Below, in pieces: positions 58,465 to 64,000 of a DNA stretch of 64,000 nucleotides; the stretch's first letter is position 1; every line of letters starts with the position of its first letter. Origin of the DNA: Cardiocondyla obscurior (Eukaryota > Arthropoda > Insecta > Hymenoptera > Formicidae); the NCBI RefSeq assembly GCF_019399895.1, contig NC_091867.1, forward strand, positions 1,364,001 through 1,428,000, read 5' to 3'. The position numbers and the translations under genes were made by a program. The notes beneath the pieces are model-generated. The model was not told the DNA's origin, did not search any database, and worked only from the letters and a program-made list of their open reading frames with translations.

Positions 58465-61450
58465 GTGAGTCGCATAATTTTTTTTCTTTGTAGATGTTTT
58501 GAGGAAAAGTAGATTTTTAATGAGGAAATAATAATTAAAATTTTTTTAATATTAAAAATAATTAAAATTAAGAAAATAATCAAAGTTAAGGCTGAGGCTT
58601 ATTCTTACGGCAAGAAGTGAGCCAAGAAAGATACAATTATCACCGCGGTGAATCGGTAACAATTAGTAAATTCGATTCGATTTAACTCTGCTTGTTTGAG
58701 ATTATTTATACATATAATGGAAACGGGAACTGAAGCGAGTTCCTTTTTAAATAATATATTTTAGTAATCAGCGTCCCTTTGAGTCTCGTAAAATATAAAA
58801 TTTTCAAATTTTATATATAATAAGAAAGGAAGAAAGAATTTTTGCAGGGAGGGAAATTATCATGTGCTAGTTTGCGGCGCTTTGTTCATTTGACAAATCA
58901 AAAGCGCAAATTGAGAAAGAGAAAGAAAGAGAGAAAAAACGTTAAGTGATTTTCATTCATTATAACCGATATTTTCACGATCGATGGTTGCGCAAGGATA
59001 TTAAAAATACATCGAGTCAATAGTTTAATCGTCGGATAACTCGTCACTTGCAGCGTCGATCGGTCGCGATAATTGGCGCATTATATCGGGCTCGCAGCAG
59101 CTTTTATAGAGATGCAATTATCTCGGAATATCCAGCCCCTTTTTCAGGTACGATTCACAACCGCTCCGATCGCGCAATTTGCTTCACAAGCTAGGTCACT
59201 TGTCTATATTAAGGACAATTGTTAATTTATTTCAACGGTACGTTTCTTCTCGTCGAGATAAGCGACGCGCGTACGAAAAGCCGTTCACCGCGCTTTCGCT
59301 TCTTCCACGGAAATTTTTAATCTAGGTTGATTTCTCCGAAGGCTGCGGTTACGTCGCACGTGTGCTTCCGTCACTTTGGTGATGTTTTGTAGTGCTCGGC
59401 TAGGAATATTGCATGGGGTGGAGAGAGAGACACGGTGACCCGTTTCACCCTTTTCTCACCCTCGCGAAACGGCGCCGGTGCTATCGATTATCCGATACTC
59501 CTTCGACAGTCACGCTCGGTTAATGCCAAATTCTATCGCGTTTGCAATTCTTTAATGTGGATTCGCTAATCACGATAGGTCAACGGATTCTCCCTTGTAA
59601 TTCGAGTCACGGACCGGCGTAATCCCGCGAGCGTTATTCGTTTATAAAATTGCATAAATGTGATTATATTATGTGTGAATAATTAATACGAATAAAACGT
59701 TCCGTGTTTTTTTTTAATTTTATATATATATATAACTTCCACGGCTTTCGCTACAAACATATATTTTACCGAAATGCAGGCTCAGTTGTTTTATTAATTT
59801 CATGTCTCGATAATTTGGGACGGGAATTTTAAAGTTAGTAAAATGCGTTAACAAACATGTCAAAGATATTTTTTATTTTCAATTCGTACATAGTTTACTT
59901 CTAAACGACATATATTTTTATAGAACAAAACATTTATATGTATATATATTTTATTCATTTATTATGTATAGGTCTTATTTTGTTCCCAGTCTCCGTCAAC
60001 AAAGTAACTATTTATAATGTATGCCGTAATCCTTTCAGTACCGTATTAGATATAGATGTGTTGAAATTGATTTCTCATATTCGACTAGCAATCAGCGCCT
60101 CTTGGACCATTAAAATTTTTGAAATCTTTTTTTTTTTTTTTTTTAATTACAATCTTTTATTTTTATTTAAAATGACATGATAGATAGTTCTTTTTTTTCC
60201 CCTTCTGTAAAAGCGATACACGGTATGTGCTAGTAATTTGTACTGAAAGGATTAATTTATATCATATTTATCGAAGACGTGCGTGCTAAATTCTAAGGAC
60301 CGTCTAATCGAGAGTCTTTTCGTGACAAGAGAAAAAGATTTGCTACTTAAATAAAGATCGTTCTACTTTTCGTTATTCCGTGAATAAGCTTGCGCCGCTG
60401 TTAGTCGGAGTTCGCGAGATAATCCAGGATGGTAATCTTATAAATGCACGTTTCCTGGTACAGTGATTAAATGCGCACTGCTGGAGCCTGATGGAGCTTA
60501 TGGCGACGTGCGGTTATCTCCAGCTGCTCTCCACATTTTCGGGATCTCGCGGTTGAAAATAGTTATAGTTAGTAAGCTGATATCGGTAATCAGCGCTTTA
60601 TCTCAGTCTATTTATAAAATTTCTCCCCCTCCCCCTAAAAAGAAGTAAAGCTTCGAATCCGTGGACAGGCATACTAACTATGTCGTAGCACCAGAAAGAA
60701 CGAAGGCCTTAAAACTTGCGTTTGCTAATTCTTTCGAAGCGTATAATCGAAAGTAAACACGAAGGAAAAATCGAGTATAGCGTAGGGGGCATATAGGAAG
60801 GGCGTGTTAAAGATAAATCACCCCATATTGAATCGCGATAGAAAAATAAAAGCCGAGTATCATGTATACGTCGCCGTATATCGCTCCAAGAAGAGTATAA
60901 AAACCTCGCCTACAATGGAACTTATCGCTTTTTTTCGTCTTAGACTTCTGCATAGGGGGATAATTAAATATTAAAGAGATTTTTTTTTTCTTATGATAAT
61001 AAAGTGCGGGAAGTTCCGTCAGAACTCGGTGCTCGTAGGGCTGAAGGAATCTACTGGTCGCTGGTAGGCTACGTCGTATATATGTTCATTATCTAAGACG
61101 TGCTAGGCTCCGGACTCGCGTCGATGAAGTCGATGTCCGAGGACGTCGTGGCGCTCGCACGGCGACCTTGCCTCGGCGACCCGCTTATGCGCGCTTTGAC
61201 GTCCGTCGTCGAGACACTCAGTCGGTTTCCGGTTCGGTGGGCCGGCAGATGTTGCTGCTTTGTTCTGTAATCAAAGGGTTGCGACAGGGAGATATATATC
61301 GCTACGTAAACGCCGAGAAGAGATGCGTCGCTCGGGAGAGATTAACGTATACAGTGGCATTCCGGGATCTCAACTCCGGAACTCGGGATTGGTTGTAAAA
61401 GTTGACCGCCAGTATTTAGATACGTCGGAGGAAATAAAACGGAGAATTAT
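58465..61450. other. Noncoding stretch downstream of STK32
   Basis: The sequence alternates between AT-rich and moderately GC-rich. Long T runs occur near 59700 and 60130. A GC-rich patch at 61060-61260 has short open frames on the plus strand with no family resemblance. No exon or RNA gene is supported. Confidence 0.5.
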
Positions 61451-63857
61451 TTAGTTTGCAACGTTAATCTCGGTGTTAAATAAAACGAGCGAATTACGAG
61501 AGGGAAAAAAAAAAAAAAAAAGAGTAAAATATGTTGATAATATCTCGAAGAGCTTTTTTATTTTAGCATACTTGAGCCTTTCTTCGGCACCCTTCATGGC
61601 AGTGTTCAGTTCCTCCTCCCATTGTTTCTCCTTCCTCTCTCTTTCTTGTCTCTCGATCTCGCGTTCGCGATTGTACACCCGGTATTCCGGGATGAAAGCT
61701 AATCTCCGCGTGTCTACGCTCGAACCAGCCCCTTCGGCAAATCCACCGGCCTCTTCTGAGTGTTCGACCCTCAACGACCTGCAACGGGATGTCGAGATAT
61801 TGCTTCGACAATTAGCATATTAATTATCTTGGTAATATGCAGATTCGCGACGGGGAATACGTGAATCTTAAGGTGCCGCGATCGCAACAGTTGCTAAGAG
61901 TTGGTTTGCGTTGAAACTTTATGTCCTTCGATTACAATCAAATGTTAAATAGAACCCGCGTTCGTTTGCACTCAACATAAAAAAAAATTATATTCACTGA
62001 ATAAAAATCGTTTGTTACTATTTTAATTGAACATATTTTTATTAATAATTCCGTTTGAGGAAGGAAATGCTTAAATTAAAATGATCAACCTTTGCTTGGC
62101 CAGACGTTTCTTCTTCTTGTGCAGGGGTTTAGTCTCGATTATCATTTCTTCGAGTTCGAAGGTGGGGTCGCAATTTAGGTGATCTTTCGGCGGAATAAAG
62201 GGCGGTTTTATTTGCTTGTTCAGCACCTTGTCGAAGTCCAGATCCCTCATCGCGCTCGACTGCTTCAATTCTTTCAAGCACGACACTCGTGCGCTCGGGG
62301 CAAGGGTTAATAGACGATCCAAAAGATCACGTATTGACGGGCTCCAGTGCGAAAATGTCGGCCTCTCTTCCTAAAAAACGAGATATTCATGTCGCGCGCG
62401 AGCAAAAACATAAAAAGCACTGAATGATGGTAGAAGGTATAATTAAATTCCTCGAGAAAACCTACGTGTTGTTTTCTACGAAACTTGTGAGAGATAACTC
62501 TTTAAAGCTTTAACATCTAATTACGTTCAAATAAAAAAATGGATCCAAACTACTCTCGTAATTACGAACATAACTCCAAAGACTTTGTACACCGTACTGT
62601 ACAATATTTTACATTCTTTGCGTTTACCTCGAAAATCATCTCGCATACAAACTCGAGTGTTCCGGGAATTTAAAACGTTAACGTTATTAAATAGACTGAT
62701 ATGCAAAGTAGAATTGGCAAACGCTGTCTCGCATTATGCCATATCGCTCGTTCGTAACAAGTCCTTAATGTGACAGCCGAGACACAACGCAACCTTAATT
62801 AACGGAATAACACGCGCGTGTTACTTTAGAGTGATTCCGAGGAATTCGAACGTACTGCGTAGCTTAGGGCGAGGTGGAGATGAATTTCCCAGCTTTCGCG
62901 TGGCTATTCGACGCTGTTTTTATTTTTTTATTTTTTTTTCTTGTTACACTCGTGTCTTACCTTCAAGATCCTTAAAGCTTCTCTGTTAGACGTCGTTGAG
63001 TGGAGCGGATACGGTCTTTCCATGGCGAGGGCTTCCCAAGCGAGGATTCCCAGACTCCACCAGTCCACGGCGAATCCGTAGCCGGGAATACCGTATTCCT
63101 CGCACGAGCACATGTAAATCTCCGGGGCTGATCCGCGTTAAAAATAAGAAATGCAAGAAAGCGTACCGGTCACGTTATTCGCGAGAGCAGTACCGAATTT
63201 AAAGCGGACATGAAAGACGGATTTGAATTGATGATGCATGGAAAAGGGCTTCTCTTTGATACGTTTTCTTTTCTCTAGTCACGGGTTTAACTTGACGTCA
63301 TGATGTCTTATTAATGGAAAGATATAGTTATTTCTTAAAATATACGGATTTTCTTCGATAAAACTTTCGCCCAAGACGATTAAGAGCATTCACGGAAAAT
63401 AATTTACGAGAGTAACAATGTTGACGACATTTATAAATCATGAATACGATGTGTGCATTTATATTAAATATAGAAAGTACTACGCGTGCGTTGCCAGTTG
63501 AATTAAATTATATATTATTATATTACATGTATTTTAAAATTAATTAAATTAACTGAATACATTTTGAAAAGATTAAAGTGTTAAAATTCAATGTCGGAAA
63601 AAAAAAGAAAAAAAAATGGGTGTGAATGTTAAAGTAATTAAGACATTTGCGATATTCCTGGGGGAAAAGGGGTTTAACGTATGTATGGCACGACATAGCT
63701 AACGTGTTCAGGTATATCTCTACACAATAGATGAAAAAGTTTTGGTCAAAAGTTTGTTCACACATACCTATGTACGGTTTTGTCCCAGACATCGACGTCG
63801 CCAACTGTCCATCTTCGAGTACGGTCGCGATGTTGAAGTCTGTCACGTGGGCGTGGC
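61451..63857 (-). CDS. STK32: Serine/threonine-protein kinase 32 (YANK), C-terminal half, 5' partial
   Basis: STK32 kinases are poorly characterised AGC-group kinases. Four minus-strand exons join in phase: 63857-63768, 63127-62961, 62370-62090 and 61778-61451; the N-lobe and catalytic loop lie off the right edge. Visible are HAHVTDFNIATV with DFN in place of DFG, as is usual in YANKs, the activation segment SMSGTKPYI joined to APEIYM, and the F-helix DWWSLGILAWEALAMERPYP. The exon 62370-62090 then gives HWSPSIRDLLDRLLTLAPSA, PPFIPPKDHLNCDPTFELEE and KPLHKKKKRLAKQR, the signature tail of the family. The last exon is charged (VYNREREIERQERERKEKQW). Its true end is uncertain: it reads to TAA 61451, but a GTATGC donor inside LKYAK could lead to another exon. 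Confidence 0.93.
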
Positions 63858-64000
63858 CTAGACAAGCAAAGTATCTTTTGTAATCTGCCGTCATTAAGTT
63901 AATGACTATGCAAGTGAATTATTTACGCTCTTTGGAATATTCCTTTCGAATATGAAAGAGAGACAGAGAAAGAGAGAGAGAGAAAAAGAGACAAAGTAAT
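63858..64000 (-). other. STK32 intron running off the right edge
   Basis: A pyrimidine/AG acceptor (TTGTCTAG, minus strand) abuts the exon at 63857. The remaining bases include a GA-rich microsatellite at 63952-63994 and no further exon. Confidence 0.6.

Noticed and set aside
61168..61454. Plus-strand frames near 61168-61454
   Set aside because: Short, GC-driven, no family resemblance and no consistent splice structure; the real gene here is STK32 on the minus strand.

Overview
This window is nuclear DNA from an animal, most likely an insect. Genes have many short exons with GT-AG introns, introns are AT-rich with long A/T runs, CpG is not depleted, and coding exons are clearly more GC-rich than their surroundings. 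The protein families and the mix of compact and giant introns suggest a hymenopteran, possibly an ant; that placement is inference. All exon models were built by reading frames, splice sites and phase by hand, and every model of the five genes complete at their 3' ends closes in frame.

Layout. (1) 1-36125, plus strand: a large Rho-family guanine nucleotide exchange factor of the ARHGEF4/ARHGEF9/SPATA13 (Asef/collybistin) group, 19 exons in the window, 5' end off the left edge. A long serine- and glutamine-rich N-terminal region is followed by SH3, DH and PH domains. A 19.9 kb intron (3576-23444) holds a CpG-rich block with possible alternative first exons and a foldback MITE-like element. (2) 36126-40073: long 3' UTR/intergenic stretch with a tRNA-related SINE on the minus strand. 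(3) 40074-41417, minus strand: USF, a bHLH-leucine-zipper factor, complete in 4 exons. (4) 41746-42317, plus strand: NAA38/LSMD1, the Sm-like NatC subunit, complete in 2 exons and head-to-head with USF. (5) 43595-47638, minus strand: MED25, complete in 14 exons. (6) 48100-52450: a repeat-rich gap with an array of ~450 bp tandem units, two diverged inverted ~190 bp segments around it, and a 28 bp minisatellite. (7) 52452-54352, plus strand: MTHFSD, complete in 5 exons. (8) 54353-61450: mostly noncoding AT-rich DNA with two weak plus-strand first-exon candidates. (9) 61451-63857 and beyond the right edge, minus strand: the C-terminal half of an STK32 (YANK) kinase.

The genes are ordinary conserved eukaryotic genes with unrelated jobs: Rho-GTPase signalling, E-box transcription, N-terminal acetylation, Mediator, a folate-enzyme-like RNA-binding protein and a kinase. 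I see no operon-like functional cluster. The unusual material is noncoding or mobile: the 450 bp array with its inverted flanks, the SINE, the MITE-like element, a GC-AG intron, a triple bZIP-like site, a forkhead-site trio in a USF intron, and a 13 bp repeat placed just upstream of both start codons of the USF/NAA38 pair.
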